This document shows positions 1 to 8,939 of a stretch of 64,000 nt of DNA, in pieces. Position numbers and translations under genes: made by a program. The DNA comes from CBDFLT01 sp965249225 (lineage in GTDB: Bacteria > Chloroflexota > Dehalococcoidia > Lucifugimonadales > G963668185). The stretch covers positions 248,001 through 312,000 of the forward strand of contig CBDFLT010000009.1 in the NCBI GenBank assembly GCA_965249225.1, written 5' to 3'. Numbering within the stretch: the first letter of the stretch is position 1; the number at the start of each line of letters is the position of its first letter. Below the pieces are notes generated by a model, which was given only the letters and a program-made list of their open reading frames with translations, had not been told where the DNA came from and searched no databases.

Positions 1-65
1 TCTACAACTTATAGAAAGAGAGGCCTGGGACAGCCCCCGATCACCAGCTTGCAAAAGGAGCACAC

Positions 66-845
66 GTGCGAAAGAACCGGATGAAAGAGAAGATCAAGAA
101 CGGCGAGGCAGTCATGGGGGTGATTAACAACCTGCAGGAACCGGACGTGTTGGAGGTCCTGGGCCTGCTGGGTATGGACTTCGCCATCCTGGACGGCGAA
201 CACACCCCACTTACCCCGGAGACGGCCCAGGATCTGTACCGGGCAGCCGAGCTGCGGGGGCTCTCCACCATGACACGCGTCGGAGAGAACTCACCTCAGG
301 TCATACAAAAATTCCTCGATGCGGGCTCCCAAGGCGTGCTCATACCCATGGTGAATACTAAACAAGACGCCCAACGAGTGGTGGACGCCGTCAGGTACCC
401 GCCCATCGGCAAGCGTGGTCTGGCGGCCGTCCGCGCCGCCGATTATGGACTCACGGGAACTCTCGGCGAATACGTCGAGATGGCAAATAGCGAAATGCTG
501 GTAACCATCCAGATCGAGACACTTGAGGCCGTTGAGAATTTCGACGAGATCGCCTCCGTGGATGGCATAGACGCCCTGTTCTTCGGCCCGTCGGACCTCT
601 CCTCATCGCTGGGTATGCCGGGCCAGGCCCTCCATCCCGATGTCCTCGCCTTAATCGAGAGGCTGGGCAAGAAGACGGTCGAGGACGGGATGGCGGCTGG
701 AACCATCGCCAGGGACGTGGAGCAGTACGCGTACTGGCGAGAGCGCGGCTTTCAGCTACTGTGCACCGGCACTATCTCCCTGCTGACGCGCGGTGTGAAG
801 GGCCTCCTGGACGACATACGTCGGTTCGAGGACGGCAGGGGATAG
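66..845 (+). CDS. HpcH/HpaI-family aldolase
   Basis: A 259-residue member of the HpcH/HpaI aldolase/citrate lyase family. These are (beta/alpha)8-barrel class II aldolases that cleave or form 2-keto acids such as 2-keto-3-deoxy sugar acids and 4-hydroxy-2-oxoheptanedioate using a divalent metal. Visible family marks are FAILDGEHTPL near residue 38, the metal-site region VTIQIETLEAVENFDEI near 145 and DALFFGPSDLSSSLG near 170. The GTG start is preceded by AAGGAG (55-60) at good spacing; an ATG five codons in is the alternative. gap follows directly. The exact substrate cannot be read from the sequence. Confidence 0.88.
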   Translation: MRKNRMKEKIKNGEAVMGVINNLQEPDVLEVLGLLGMDFAILDGEHTPLTPETAQDLYRAAELRGLSTMTRVGENSPQVIQKFLDAGSQGVLIPMVNTKQDAQRVVDAVRYPPIGKRGLAAVRAADYGLTGTLGEYVEMANSEMLVTIQIETLEAVENFDEIASVDGIDALFFGPSDLSSSLGMPGQALHPDVLALIERLGKKTVEDGMAAGTIARDVEQYAYWRERGFQLLCTGTISLLTRGVKGLLDDIRRFEDGRG

Positions 846-849
846 AGCG

Positions 850-855
850 TATAAT
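850..855 (+). promoter_or_regulatory. -10 element upstream of gap
   Basis: A perfect TATAAT lies just after the aldolase stop codon and 33 nt before the gap start codon. No good -35 is visible at 16-18 nt; TTCGAG at 825-830 is the nearest. gap therefore probably has its own start site rather than depending only on read-through. Confidence 0.5.
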
Positions 856-888
856 GGGGCCGGAGAAAACCAAGGGAGAGGTCACCTC

Positions 889-1902
889 ATGGCAACTCGC
901 GTAGGCATCAATGGCTTCGGTCGCATCGGCAGGCAGGTGCTGAGGGCGATGATGGAGCGCCACCCGAACACACTCGAGGTGGTGGCCATCAACGACCTCA
1001 CCGATACGGCGACCAACGCTCATCTGTTCAAGTACGACACCAACTACGGCGTCTACCCGGGCACGGTCGAGACCAAAGAAGACGGCATCGTCGTGGACGG
1101 TAACCCCATAAAAGTGCTTGCGCAGCGCGACCCCTCACAGCTTCCATGGGGTGATCTGGGCGTTGAGGTAGTGGTTGAGTCCACCGGGTTCTTTACCGAC
1201 GCGGGCAAAGCGGCAGGCCATCTTGAAGGCGGAGCCAAGAAAGTCATCATATCGGCGCCTGCCAAAGGGGAGGACATCACCCTGGTCCTGGGCGTTAACG
1301 AAGATAGGTACGATCCCCAGCGGCACAACGTCCTGTCCAACGCCTCCTGCACCACAAACTGCATCGCCACGATGGTCAAGGTGCTCCACGACGAGTTTGG
1401 CGTGGAGAGGGGCCTCATGACCACCATTCACGCCTACACCAACGACCAGGTCCTTCTGGACCAGGTCCAGAAGGACCTGAGGCGAGCGCGGGCCGCGGCT
1501 ATGAACATCATACCCACCACCACCGGCGCGGCCAAGGCGGTGGGCCTGGTCCTCCCGGAGCTTAACGGCAAGATCCACGGGATGGCGTTCCGAGTGCCCA
1601 CCTCCACCGTCTCGGTCACCGACTTCGTCGCCACTCTAAACCGGGACGCCTCGGTCGAGGAGATCAACTCAACCTACCAGAAGGCCGCCGGAAACAGCCT
1701 CAAAGGCATTCTGGACTACAGCGGCGAGCCTCTTGTCAGCGTCGACTTCAAGCAAAACCCCCATAGCTGCATCATCGACGGCCTATCGACCATGTCCATG
1801 GGTGGCAACCTGATCAAGGCCGTGGGCTGGTACGACAACGAATGGGGCTATAGCTGCCGCACAGCCGACCTCGCCGCGTTCCTGGTGGACAAAGGCATAT
1901 AA
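889..1902 (+). CDS. gap: Type I glyceraldehyde-3-phosphate dehydrogenase
   Basis: A 337-residue GAPDH of normal length. It oxidises glyceraldehyde 3-phosphate to 1,3-bisphosphoglycerate with NAD+ in cytosolic glycolysis and gluconeogenesis. The Rossmann motif GINGFGRIGRQVLRA is at residues 6-20, and Asp in AINDLTD suggests NAD+ preference. The active-site signature SNASCTTNCIA (about residue 150) carries the catalytic Cys, and HAYTNDQ the catalytic His region. The C-terminal WYDNEWGYS is present. The ATG has GGGAGAGGT just upstream. Glycolytic neighbours such as pgk are not adjacent. Confidence 0.97.
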   Translation: MATRVGINGFGRIGRQVLRAMMERHPNTLEVVAINDLTDTATNAHLFKYDTNYGVYPGTVETKEDGIVVDGNPIKVLAQRDPSQLPWGDLGVEVVVESTGFFTDAGKAAGHLEGGAKKVIISAPAKGEDITLVLGVNEDRYDPQRHNVLSNASCTTNCIATMVKVLHDEFGVERGLMTTIHAYTNDQVLLDQVQKDLRRARAAAMNIIPTTTGAAKAVGLVLPELNGKIHGMAFRVPTSTVSVTDFVATLNRDASVEEINSTYQKAAGNSLKGILDYSGEPLVSVDFKQNPHSCIIDGLSTMSMGGNLIKAVGWYDNEWGYSCRTADLAAFLVDKGI

Positions 1903-2065
1903 GCCGACTCCGCCATAACTTCGGGGACACGGCACAGGCGCCTACATCATCCCGCACAGTGCCCCTGTCAAATAAGCGGCCTGGGGCCCCTTGGCGCACA
2001 TGCAATAGCGCTACCTCACTCCCCCTAAGCGGCCTTCCAGCGGTCTAATAAGGTGTTCACGGCAA

Positions 2066-2095
2066 TTGCAAACCTTATTCCGCCGAGAGTATAAT
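2066..2095 (+). promoter_or_regulatory. Promoter of pdxST
   Basis: TTGCAA (2066-2071), an 18-nt spacer and TATAAT (2090-2095) lie 40 nt before the pdxS ATG. The TTG of the -35 could be mistaken for an upstream start codon of pdxS, but it precedes the transcription start and cannot be translated from this promoter. Confidence 0.65.
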
Positions 2096-2134
2096 AATGT
2101 CCAGGATTCAGGTGAAAAACCCGGAGGGGCACGC

Positions 2135-3034
2135 ATGGCGATTGAAACCAAGACCGAAACCGGCACCTGGCGAGTAAAGGCCGGGCTGGCCCAGATGCTC
2201 AAGGGCGGCGTCATCATGGACGTGGTGACGGCAGAGCACGCCAAGATCGCCGAAGACGCCGGCGCGGTGGCAGTAATGGCGCTGGAGCGGGTTCCATCAG
2301 ACATACGACAGGCCGGTGGCGTGGCCCGGATGTCCGACCCCATTATGATCGCCGAGATCATCGAGGCGGTCACCATACCCGTGATGGCGAAGTGTCGCAT
2401 AGGCCACTTTGTCGAAGCCCAGATACTGGAAGCTCTTGGGGTGGACTATGTAGACGAGTCCGAGGTGCTCACCCCCGCCGACGAAGACAACCACGTCAAC
2501 AAGCATGATTTCACGGTCCCGTTCGTGTGCGGCTGCCGAGACCTGGGCGAGGCCCTCCGACGCATCGGGGAAGGCGCCGCTATGATACGGACCAAGGGAG
2601 AGGCGGGCACAGGCAATATCGTGGAAGCCGTCCGGCATGCCAGGAGCGTAATGGGGAGCATCCGAAGGATTCAAGGAATGGGTGAGGACGAGCTCATGTC
2701 CACAGCCAGAGACCTTAAAGCGCCCTTCGAGCTGGTCCAAGAGGTACATCAGACCGGGAAACTACCCGTGGTCAACTTCGCGGCCGGAGGAATTGCATCG
2801 CCCGCAGACGCTGCGCTCATGATGCAGTTGGGCGTAGACGGTGTCTTCGTGGGGTCAGGCATCTTCAAGTCGGAGAGCCCGCAACTCATGGCTGAGGCCA
2901 TAGTCAAGGCCACGACTCACTACAACGATGCCGCCATCCTGGCCGACGTGTCCAAAGGCCTCGGCGCGGCCATGCGCGGCCTGGATGTCAGGACCATGCC
3001 GGTGGAGGAACAGCTGGCCACTCGAGGATGGTAG
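2135..3034 (+). CDS. pdxS: Pyridoxal 5'-phosphate synthase, PdxS lyase subunit
   Basis: A 299-residue barrel subunit of the DXP-independent vitamin B6 pathway. It condenses ribose 5-phosphate, glyceraldehyde 3-phosphate and ammonia from PdxT into PLP. Visible marks are KGGVIMDVV (substrate-lysine strand), the catalytic-lysine strand VMAKCRIGHFVEAQ and the phosphate loop region FAAGGIASPADAALMMQLG. The start is set at ATG 2135, preceded by GGAGGGG at 2123-2129; a longer reading would run back through the promoter. It shares an operon with pdxT, whose start lies one base after this stop. The 12+12 synthase complex is well known for the family. Confidence 0.97.
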   Translation: MAIETKTETGTWRVKAGLAQMLKGGVIMDVVTAEHAKIAEDAGAVAVMALERVPSDIRQAGGVARMSDPIMIAEIIEAVTIPVMAKCRIGHFVEAQILEALGVDYVDESEVLTPADEDNHVNKHDFTVPFVCGCRDLGEALRRIGEGAAMIRTKGEAGTGNIVEAVRHARSVMGSIRRIQGMGEDELMSTARDLKAPFELVQEVHQTGKLPVVNFAAGGIASPADAALMMQLGVDGVFVGSGIFKSESPQLMAEAIVKATTHYNDAAILADVSKGLGAAMRGLDVRTMPVEEQLATRGW

Positions 3035-3035
3035 C

Positions 3036-3632
3036 TTGCCCAAAATCGGCGTCCTCGCGATCCAGGGAGACTTCCTCGAACACCAACAGGTACTGAACTG
3101 GCTGGGCGTGGAGGCTCCAGAGGTCCGGCTACCTCGTCAGTTGGACGACGTAGACGCCCTGGTCATTCCCGGGGGCGAGAGCACCACAATCGTCCAGTTG
3201 ATCGACATATACGGCTTCAGAAAGCCACTAGAGGACAAGGTACGCTCCGGATTCCCCGTCTGGGGTACCTGCGCCGGCATGATAGTGATTGCCGACCGCC
3301 TCACTGATCACCGGCCCGATCCCCTACGCCTGATGGACATCGAGGTGAGCCGCAACGCCTTCGGACGCCAGGCGGACAGCTTCGAGGCGGACCTGGAGAT
3401 CGAGGAGATCGAGGGGCCCCCGTTCCGAGCCGTGTTTATCAGGGCGCCCGTGGTGAACTCCGTGGGCAAGGAGGTCAAGGTCCTTGCCACACTTGAAGAC
3501 GGCAGCCCGGTAGCCGTCCGGCAGGGACACATACTGGCCACAGCCTTCCATCCAGAGCTTACCGATGACCACCGTGTTCACCAGCTTTTCGTGGAGATCG
3601 TCAAAAGCCCGACCTACGCCCAAACATCATGA
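3036..3632 (+). CDS. pdxT: Pyridoxal 5'-phosphate synthase, PdxT glutaminase subunit
   Basis: A 198-residue class I glutamine amidotransferase that supplies ammonia to PdxS. The triad is visible: nucleophile Cys79 in GTCAGM, and His and Glu in AFHPEL near residue 170. The GGEST oxyanion-loop motif is at 46-50. The TTG start sits one base after the pdxS stop, with GAGG (3024-3027) as ribosome site, and the first residues LPKIGVLAIQGDF match the usual PdxT N-terminus. Its stop overlaps the next start as ATGA, which implies translational coupling to the acetyltransferase-like gene. Confidence 0.96.
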   Translation: MPKIGVLAIQGDFLEHQQVLNWLGVEAPEVRLPRQLDDVDALVIPGGESTTIVQLIDIYGFRKPLEDKVRSGFPVWGTCAGMIVIADRLTDHRPDPLRLMDIEVSRNAFGRQADSFEADLEIEEIEGPPFRAVFIRAPVVNSVGKEVKVLATLEDGSPVAVRQGHILATAFHPELTDDHRVHQLFVEIVKSPTYAQTS

Positions 3633-4558
3633 TCAGACACCTAGGCCCCACGGACGTTGCCCGCGCTTTGCTGTCCGGCTCTCTGAGCCGGGAAAACCGG
3701 GCCTATACCCTCGATAGGGTGGATAAGCGGATGCCGATGGTCTTCACCCTTTTAGACGCGGCACGGATCGCCGTCTCTCTGCGGGGCAGCCGCTGCTCAT
3801 GGGTCTCCACCCATGAAAACCGAACGGACGCTTTCGCCGCCGCCAGGCCGCGGTCGGCGCCGCAAAGCTGGGAGGTCACACATCTCCTGCTCGGCCGGGA
3901 CGGCGAACGTGGACTGCCTGGTCTTCTAGAGAAGGTGGCGGAAAGCGCCACCCAAAAAGGGGCACAGAGAATCTTTATCAGGCTCCGCGACGGTGATCCC
4001 ATGTCCGAGGCCTGCCGCCTCGCCGGGTTCTTTCACTGCTTTAGCGAGACGCTCTACAGAGGCGAGGCCCTCGATGACCACGAGTACGCGTCCCCTGCTC
4101 TTCGCGAGAGGTTGCCCGAGGATGACCATGCCCTGTTTCGGCTGTACAACGCCGCGACTCCCTCCGACGTCCGCTGCGTTTACGGAATGACCCTCGATCA
4201 GTGGCGCAGCTCTCAGGAGACGCTCCTCGCCCGGTCCCAGGAGTTCGTGTACGAGAGGAACGGATCGGTACGCGGATGGCTGAAGGCCCAACGCCGCTTC
4301 CGATCTGGCCACGTAGCAATAGCCGTACACCCAGACGAGCAGGCGGGCATCCCGTTCCTCCTCCGCTTCGCGCTGGCGGGGATGCGCGAAGGGAAAGAGG
4401 TCTTCTGCGTTGTGCCAGAGTACCAGACCGCCGTGCGGTCGGCCCTTCAACAGCAGGGCTTCGAGCCGGTCTCTGAGTACGTCATGATGGCCCGATCAAT
4501 GACGGTCGGCGTGGAAAAAGAGGCGGAACGCGCCACCGCCACCGTCGCATCCGCATGA
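3629..4558 (+). CDS. GNAT-like protein of unknown function in the B6 operon
   Basis: 309 residues, coupled to pdxT by a 4-base ATGA overlap. The pattern suggests a tandem GNAT fold: beta-strand-rich halves with WEVTHLLLGRD and a helix plus RIFIRLRDGDP, then VRGWLKAQRR, HVAIAVHPDEQAGIPFLLRFAL and EVFCVVPEYQTAVRSALQQQGFEPV. The last piece resembles the C-terminal strands and helices of acetyltransferases. The canonical acetyl-CoA loop (Q/RxxGxG/A) is not clear, so catalysis is uncertain. Position in a PLP operon does not by itself prove a role in B6 metabolism. Confidence 0.6.
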   Translation: MIRHLGPTDVARALLSGSLSRENRAYTLDRVDKRMPMVFTLLDAARIAVSLRGSRCSWVSTHENRTDAFAAARPRSAPQSWEVTHLLLGRDGERGLPGLLEKVAESATQKGAQRIFIRLRDGDPMSEACRLAGFFHCFSETLYRGEALDDHEYASPALRERLPEDDHALFRLYNAATPSDVRCVYGMTLDQWRSSQETLLARSQEFVYERNGSVRGWLKAQRRFRSGHVAIAVHPDEQAGIPFLLRFALAGMREGKEVFCVVPEYQTAVRSALQQQGFEPVSEYVMMARSMTVGVEKEAERATATVASA

Positions 4559-4603
4559 CCAACATATCGCTGAACGGATTTCGGAGGTAGATATCACCCG
4601 CAT

Positions 4604-6166
4604 ATGAGACAGTCCTTTGACACCGAGTTGGAGGTGCTAATAGACAAGCTGCCTCCCCACATACAGGAGCCCCTGAGGAAAAGAGAGAACCTTACCGAGT
4701 TCTTGGAAGTCGTCCTCGACAAGGGTCGTCAGCCCGAGGCGCGATCACTCGAAGAGACCTTCGTGATTAGCTCGCACGAGGTCACCGAAGAAGACCTGCA
4801 GAATATAATAGACCGCATCGGGTCCTTCGGAGGGGACAATCGCGCCGGGATCGAGCGCACGCTTCACCGGATTTCGGCCATCCGAAACCGCAACGAGGAT
4901 ATAGTCGGCCTGACGCTCCGCATCGGGCGAGCCGTCTACGGCACCATCAAGATCATCGAGGACCTGGTCTTCATCGGAAAGAGCATTCTGCTGGTGGGCA
5001 GGCCAGGCGTGGGAAAGACGACGATGCTGCGAGAAGTGGCCCGAGTGCTGGCCGACGACGCCCGTAAGAGGGTGATCGTAGTGGATACCTCCAACGAGAT
5101 CGCCGGCGACGGCGACATACCCCATCCCGGTATCGGTCACGCCAGAAGGATGCAGGTGCGCACTCCGACTCATCAGCACTCCGTCATGATCGAGGCCGTG
5201 GAGAATCACATGCCCGAGGTCATCATCATCGATGAGATCGGTACAGAGTTGGACGCCAGCGCCTCGCGGACGATCGCCGAACGCGGCGTGCAACTCGTGG
5301 CCACCGCGCACGGCAACACACTGGAAAACCTGATCATGAACCCGACCCTCTCAGACCTCGTGGGGGGCGTGCAGACGGTGACCCTTGGAGATATCGAGGC
5401 CCGCCGCCGCCGCACCCAGAAGAGCGTCCAGGAACGCACGGCGCCTCCGACCTTCGATATCCTGGTGGAGATCCAGGGCTGGAATCAGGTTACGGTACAC
5501 GCCGACGTGGCCGAAACGGTAGATGGGTTGCTCCGCGGCCACCCCATCACGCCCGAGGAACGGACCGTAGATGAGAACGGCGAAATCCAGCGAAGCTACC
5601 CCAAGCTCATACCCACCGCTTCTACGCGAGATGGGAGAGGACCTAGGCGGATCGACGCCGGAGACGTCACCAGGGCCCAACCCGAGGTAGAGAAGCCGGT
5701 CAAGGTTACCCGCATCCTCCCATATGGAGTCAACAAGGGTAAGCTGCAGCAGGTCGTTCGGGCTTCAGGGGGTCCCGTGGAGCTCGTCGAGAGCCTAGAC
5801 AAGTGCGATCTGGTCCTGACCATCAAGAACTACTATCGTCGCAGAACCGAGGCGCTGAGAAAGGCCGAGGACAAGGGCAAGCCGGTCTACGTCCTACGAA
5901 AGAACACAGTCACGCAGATAGAGCAGTTTATCAAAGCCCTGTCAAGGAAGAGCAACGCGGTCGGCCCAGGGAGAGATTTCTCACACGCGCTCGTCGAAGC
6001 TGAGGACGCGGCGACGCGAGTCGACCACGGCGAACCTCGCGTGGAATTGACCCCCCAAGGGGCGTTCATACGCCACCTACAGCACAAGATCGCAGAGGAG
6101 TACGGGATCTCCTCGGGCAGCACCGGCCGCGATACGAATCGTCGCGTCGTTATCTACCGGGGCTAG
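4604..6166 (+). CDS. R3H-domain AAA ATPase (Ycf45/SpoIIIAA-like)
   Basis: A 520-residue predicted cytosolic nucleic-acid-linked ATPase. Walker A GRPGVGKTTMLREVA is near residue 130 and Walker B EVIIIDEIGTELDA near 210, with a LVATAHGNTLENL sensor stretch after it. The C-terminal third carries an R3H-like single-strand nucleic-acid-binding module ending GRDTNRRVVIYRG. This architecture is shared with the plastid Ycf45 family; its cellular role is not established. The ATG is preceded by GGAGGTAGA at moderate distance. tmk follows on the same strand after about 100 bp. Confidence 0.85.
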   Translation: MRQSFDTELEVLIDKLPPHIQEPLRKRENLTEFLEVVLDKGRQPEARSLEETFVISSHEVTEEDLQNIIDRIGSFGGDNRAGIERTLHRISAIRNRNEDIVGLTLRIGRAVYGTIKIIEDLVFIGKSILLVGRPGVGKTTMLREVARVLADDARKRVIVVDTSNEIAGDGDIPHPGIGHARRMQVRTPTHQHSVMIEAVENHMPEVIIIDEIGTELDASASRTIAERGVQLVATAHGNTLENLIMNPTLSDLVGGVQTVTLGDIEARRRRTQKSVQERTAPPTFDILVEIQGWNQVTVHADVAETVDGLLRGHPITPEERTVDENGEIQRSYPKLIPTASTRDGRGPRRIDAGDVTRAQPEVEKPVKVTRILPYGVNKGKLQQVVRASGGPVELVESLDKCDLVLTIKNYYRRRTEALRKAEDKGKPVYVLRKNTVTQIEQFIKALSRKSNAVGPGRDFSHALVEAEDAATRVDHGEPRVELTPQGAFIRHLQHKIAEEYGISSGSTGRDTNRRVVIYRG

Positions 6167-6270
6167 CTCCCAGCGCCTGCAGCCACCCCAACTCCCGCTT
6201 GTGACCACGGAATTCACCAGGTAGAATTCACGCGTCGGCACGATTACCAGTACTCACGGGGAAGGACATT

Positions 6271-6987
6271 TTGTCTCTGTTCATATCGTTCGAGGGCGGC
6301 GAGGGTAGCGGCAAGACAACGCAAGTAGAGATGCTTCGCCAGCGCCTCGAAGACGCCGGTTACTCTGTGCTTCCGGTCCGCGAGCCGGGAACGACTCCCC
6401 TAGGACAATCCCTCAGGATCTGGCTGAAGAAAGATCAAGACGGGAAATACTCCATATCTCCGGGGGTTGAACTCTTTCTATTCGAAGCGGCGAGGAGGGA
6501 GATGGTCACCCTGATCGTCGCGCCGACGCTCGAACAGGCCAACGAGATAATTATTGCGGACCGGTACGCGGACTCCAGCCTGGCGTATCAGGGGTACGGC
6601 CGAGGTATGGACCTAGAAATAGTAGAGGCCATGAACTTTCTTGCCACCGACGGCCTGAAACCGGACCTGACCTTCCTACTCGACTGCCCCCCGGAAACGG
6701 GACTCGAAAGGGTCGACAAACTCGATTCAGCCCAGCTAAGGCTTCCTCTGGAATCCAGGACGCGGATAGACAGGAGACACGAAGGCGCCCGGTTCGAGGC
6801 TGAGTCGCTGGACTTTCACGAACGCGTTAGAGCGGGGTACCGCGAGCTCGCCGCAAAAGAACCCGAGAGATGGTGTGTAATAGACTCCGCCAAGCCCGCG
6901 GACGAGATATGCGAGCTGGTCTGGCAACGGGTCCAGCAATGGATGGAGGATAAGGGCGAGCCGAGGCCGGACGCCGCAACTGCCTGA
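6271..6987 (+). CDS. tmk: Thymidylate kinase
   Basis: A 238-residue dTMP kinase that phosphorylates dTMP to dTDP with ATP in the dTTP pathway. The P-loop EGGEGSGKTTQ is at residues 8-18, the DR(Y/H) motif is IIADRYADSSLAYQGYGRG near 95, and the LID region lies around residues 140-175. It is somewhat longer than the usual 205-215, mainly through a LID-side insertion (LDSAQLRLPLESRTRIDRRH). The start is TTG with GGGGAAGGA (6258-6266) just upstream. It converges on the PHP phosphatase gene with a 33-bp gap. Confidence 0.94.
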   Translation: MSLFISFEGGEGSGKTTQVEMLRQRLEDAGYSVLPVREPGTTPLGQSLRIWLKKDQDGKYSISPGVELFLFEAARREMVTLIVAPTLEQANEIIIADRYADSSLAYQGYGRGMDLEIVEAMNFLATDGLKPDLTFLLDCPPETGLERVDKLDSAQLRLPLESRTRIDRRHEGARFEAESLDFHERVRAGYRELAAKEPERWCVIDSAKPADEICELVWQRVQQWMEDKGEPRPDAATA

Positions 6988-7020
6988 GGTGGGCCACACC
7001 CCTCCGCGCACGATGTCGCG

Positions 7021-7800
7021 CTAACCGGCCCAGAATTGCCACCACCGCCTCGGCGAATCGGCCTCTCGTGGCGGCTCTACCTCCACGGGCCGGTCCTCCA
7101 AGATCGCGCGCGGGGTATCCACGACCATCGTCTGCGCCCTTTCCATGCCGATGATCTCGGCGGCCGCCTGCACGCTGGACGGCAGCTTGGGGGAGCGCGG
7201 CCCACCAGGGAAATGAGTGTCCGAGGCGATGACGTGCACCAGCCCCCGCTTGAGAAGGGTCGCTGTGAATCGGCGCACCCTGCCGCCGAAGTAACCCAAC
7301 GTGCTGCCGCCCGTGATCTGACTCAACATGCCACGCTCCACGAACTTCACCAGCAGCTCGGGGTCCCTCTGGAACGCCTCGATTCGCTCCGGGTGAGCCA
7401 GAACAGGGGTGAGGCCCTGGAGCTGTAACTGGAACAGGCTGTCCTCAACGTAATTTGGGTGGCCGAAAAAAGGCAGCTCGACCAGGATATACCTGGTGCC
7501 GTTCATAGGAAGTGCTCGCCCCTCCGATACCTCTTGAAGTAAGTCCACATCCAGGTGGTTTTCCATTCCCAGGAGCAGCGTCAGGTCTATCCCTTGACTT
7601 TGGATCCGGGCATTCATCTCGTCCAACAGGTCTCGTGCGTGCTGGACGGACCAGTTCTCGGTGATATCCCTGCGATGGGGTGTGGCGAGTATGGTCCTTG
7701 TGCCGTGCTGAGCCGCGACGCGCGCCATCTCCACGGTATCTTCTGGAGTCTTGGCGCCGTCGTCCACACCGGGAAGGATATGTGCGTGGAGGTCGTACAC
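7021..7800 (-). CDS. PHP-family tyrosine phosphatase (CpsB/YwqE-like)
   Basis: A 259-residue PHP-domain protein like CpsB/CapC/YwqE, manganese-dependent phosphotyrosine phosphatases that act on bacterial tyrosine kinases in polysaccharide synthesis. Metal motifs visible are DLHAHILPGVDDGA at residues 3-16, ILATPHRRD near 38, LAHPER near 136 and VIASDTHFPGG near 190. It starts with GTG and has only a weak ribosome site. A glycosyltransferase lies 2 kb away, but no capsule cluster or tyrosine kinase is visible, so the polysaccharide link rests on family knowledge. Confidence 0.85.
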   Translation of the reverse strand: MYDLHAHILPGVDDGAKTPEDTVEMARVAAQHGTRTILATPHRRDITENWSVQHARDLLDEMNARIQSQGIDLTLLLGMENHLDVDLLQEVSEGRALPMNGTRYILVELPFFGHPNYVEDSLFQLQLQGLTPVLAHPERIEAFQRDPELLVKFVERGMLSQITGGSTLGYFGGRVRRFTATLLKRGLVHVIASDTHFPGGPRSPKLPSSVQAAAEIIGMERAQTMVVDTPRAILEDRPVEVEPPREADSPRRWWQFWAG

Positions 7801-7998
7801 GGTAGTCCCAAAAATTCGTGATTATCATGATACGGCCTGCCACGAAGATGGGGCAAGCTAAGCGCGACCTAGCCCCGGCGCGCTCGGTTTCCCGATACTA
7901 TCATTGTGGGCCTCTTGTTCCTCTGATAAAATCGCATTTCGCCCACGCCGCTTGGAGTGGCTACGGACCCACTACAATCCGCTTTTGGGGAGTGTTGG

Positions 7999-8922
7999 AT
8001 GGCCCCCAGTACGAGGGTACGGAAATTCACATGGCAGGACCTGGACCCGTTTACTCCCATGTTCAACGAAGTAAAGGGGACGGCCAATACCGAGTCGGCC
8101 TTCGACGTGGGTTCGATGAGGCAGTTCCTATCTCATCCCTCGTGCCGGGCGGAGAAAAACGGATTCGTGGCCGAGACCGACGGAGCCCTAGTCGGGTTCG
8201 TACTGGTTTCCCCCGAGCTTCCGATTGGCCGTGCATGCGCCAGCGGCGGAGTCGTGGCCTCCCATCGAAACCGTGGGATCGGGAGCCTCCTGCTCAAAAC
8301 GGCCATAGAGCACTCCGAGTCCCTGGGCGCGTCTGTCCTCCACATCCATGTTTCGGAGAGCGATGTAGCCGCGCGTCATCTGATGGAGCGGGAGGATTTT
8401 CGCGTGGTGAGAACCTACTGGGACATGCGAAGGGAGGGAACGGACGTTCCATCGATGCAGATTCCTTCAGGGTTCTCCTTGCGTTCGTTCAGGCTGGGGC
8501 AGGACGAAGAGGCCGTCACCCGAGTCCAGAACGCCGCCTTTGGAGGGAACTGGGGTTTTTGCCCCAACACCGTGGAGGAAATAAGCGCTAAGGTGAAATT
8601 CAGCTGGTTCGACCCGGAGGGCATCATTATTGCGGTCGGTCGAAATAATGATGCCTCCGCCTACAACTGGACCTCGCGGACCACATCAGGCGATAGGTCC
8701 ACAGGCAAAATAGAGATGATGGGCGTACACCCGGACCACCGGGGCGAGGGGTTGGGAAAGGCCGTGCTTGCGGCGGGACTGCGCTACCTGATCGACAAGG
8801 GCGTGACCGCCGTTGAGCTTGAAGCGGACTCGGAAAATGTCTCAGCCACAGGGCTGTACAGCTCACAGGGCTTCCGAACGCTACGCAGAACCGTCTGGTA
8901 CGAGAAGCCGCTCCGCCAATAG
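7999..8922 (+). CDS. Tandem GNAT acetyltransferase
   Basis: A 307-residue protein with two GNAT domains. The N-terminal half has FVLVSPELPIGRACASGGV, then VVASHRNRGIGSLLLKTAIE with the R-x-x-G-I-G acetyl-CoA loop. The C-terminal half has MMGVHPDHRGEGLGKAVLAA with R-G-E-G-L-G, and both end with the typical LY/F-x-x-x-GF strand. ATG 7999 is preferred because GGGGAG (7987-7992) precedes it; a GTG at 7957 would add 14 residues but lies upstream of TACAAT (7973-7978), a likely -10. The two-domain layout resembles mycothiol synthase, but the substrate is unknown. Confidence 0.85.
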   Translation: MAPSTRVRKFTWQDLDPFTPMFNEVKGTANTESAFDVGSMRQFLSHPSCRAEKNGFVAETDGALVGFVLVSPELPIGRACASGGVVASHRNRGIGSLLLKTAIEHSESLGASVLHIHVSESDVAARHLMEREDFRVVRTYWDMRREGTDVPSMQIPSGFSLRSFRLGQDEEAVTRVQNAAFGGNWGFCPNTVEEISAKVKFSWFDPEGIIIAVGRNNDASAYNWTSRTTSGDRSTGKIEMMGVHPDHRGEGLGKAVLAAGLRYLIDKGVTAVELEADSENVSATGLYSSQGFRTLRRTVWYEKPLRQ

Positions 8923-8939
8923 AGCCTGTAGAGCGCCTC

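Noticed and set aside
2066..2134. Upstream TTG start for pdxS
   Set aside because: That TTG is part of the -35 box; the proper ATG with ribosome site is at 2135.
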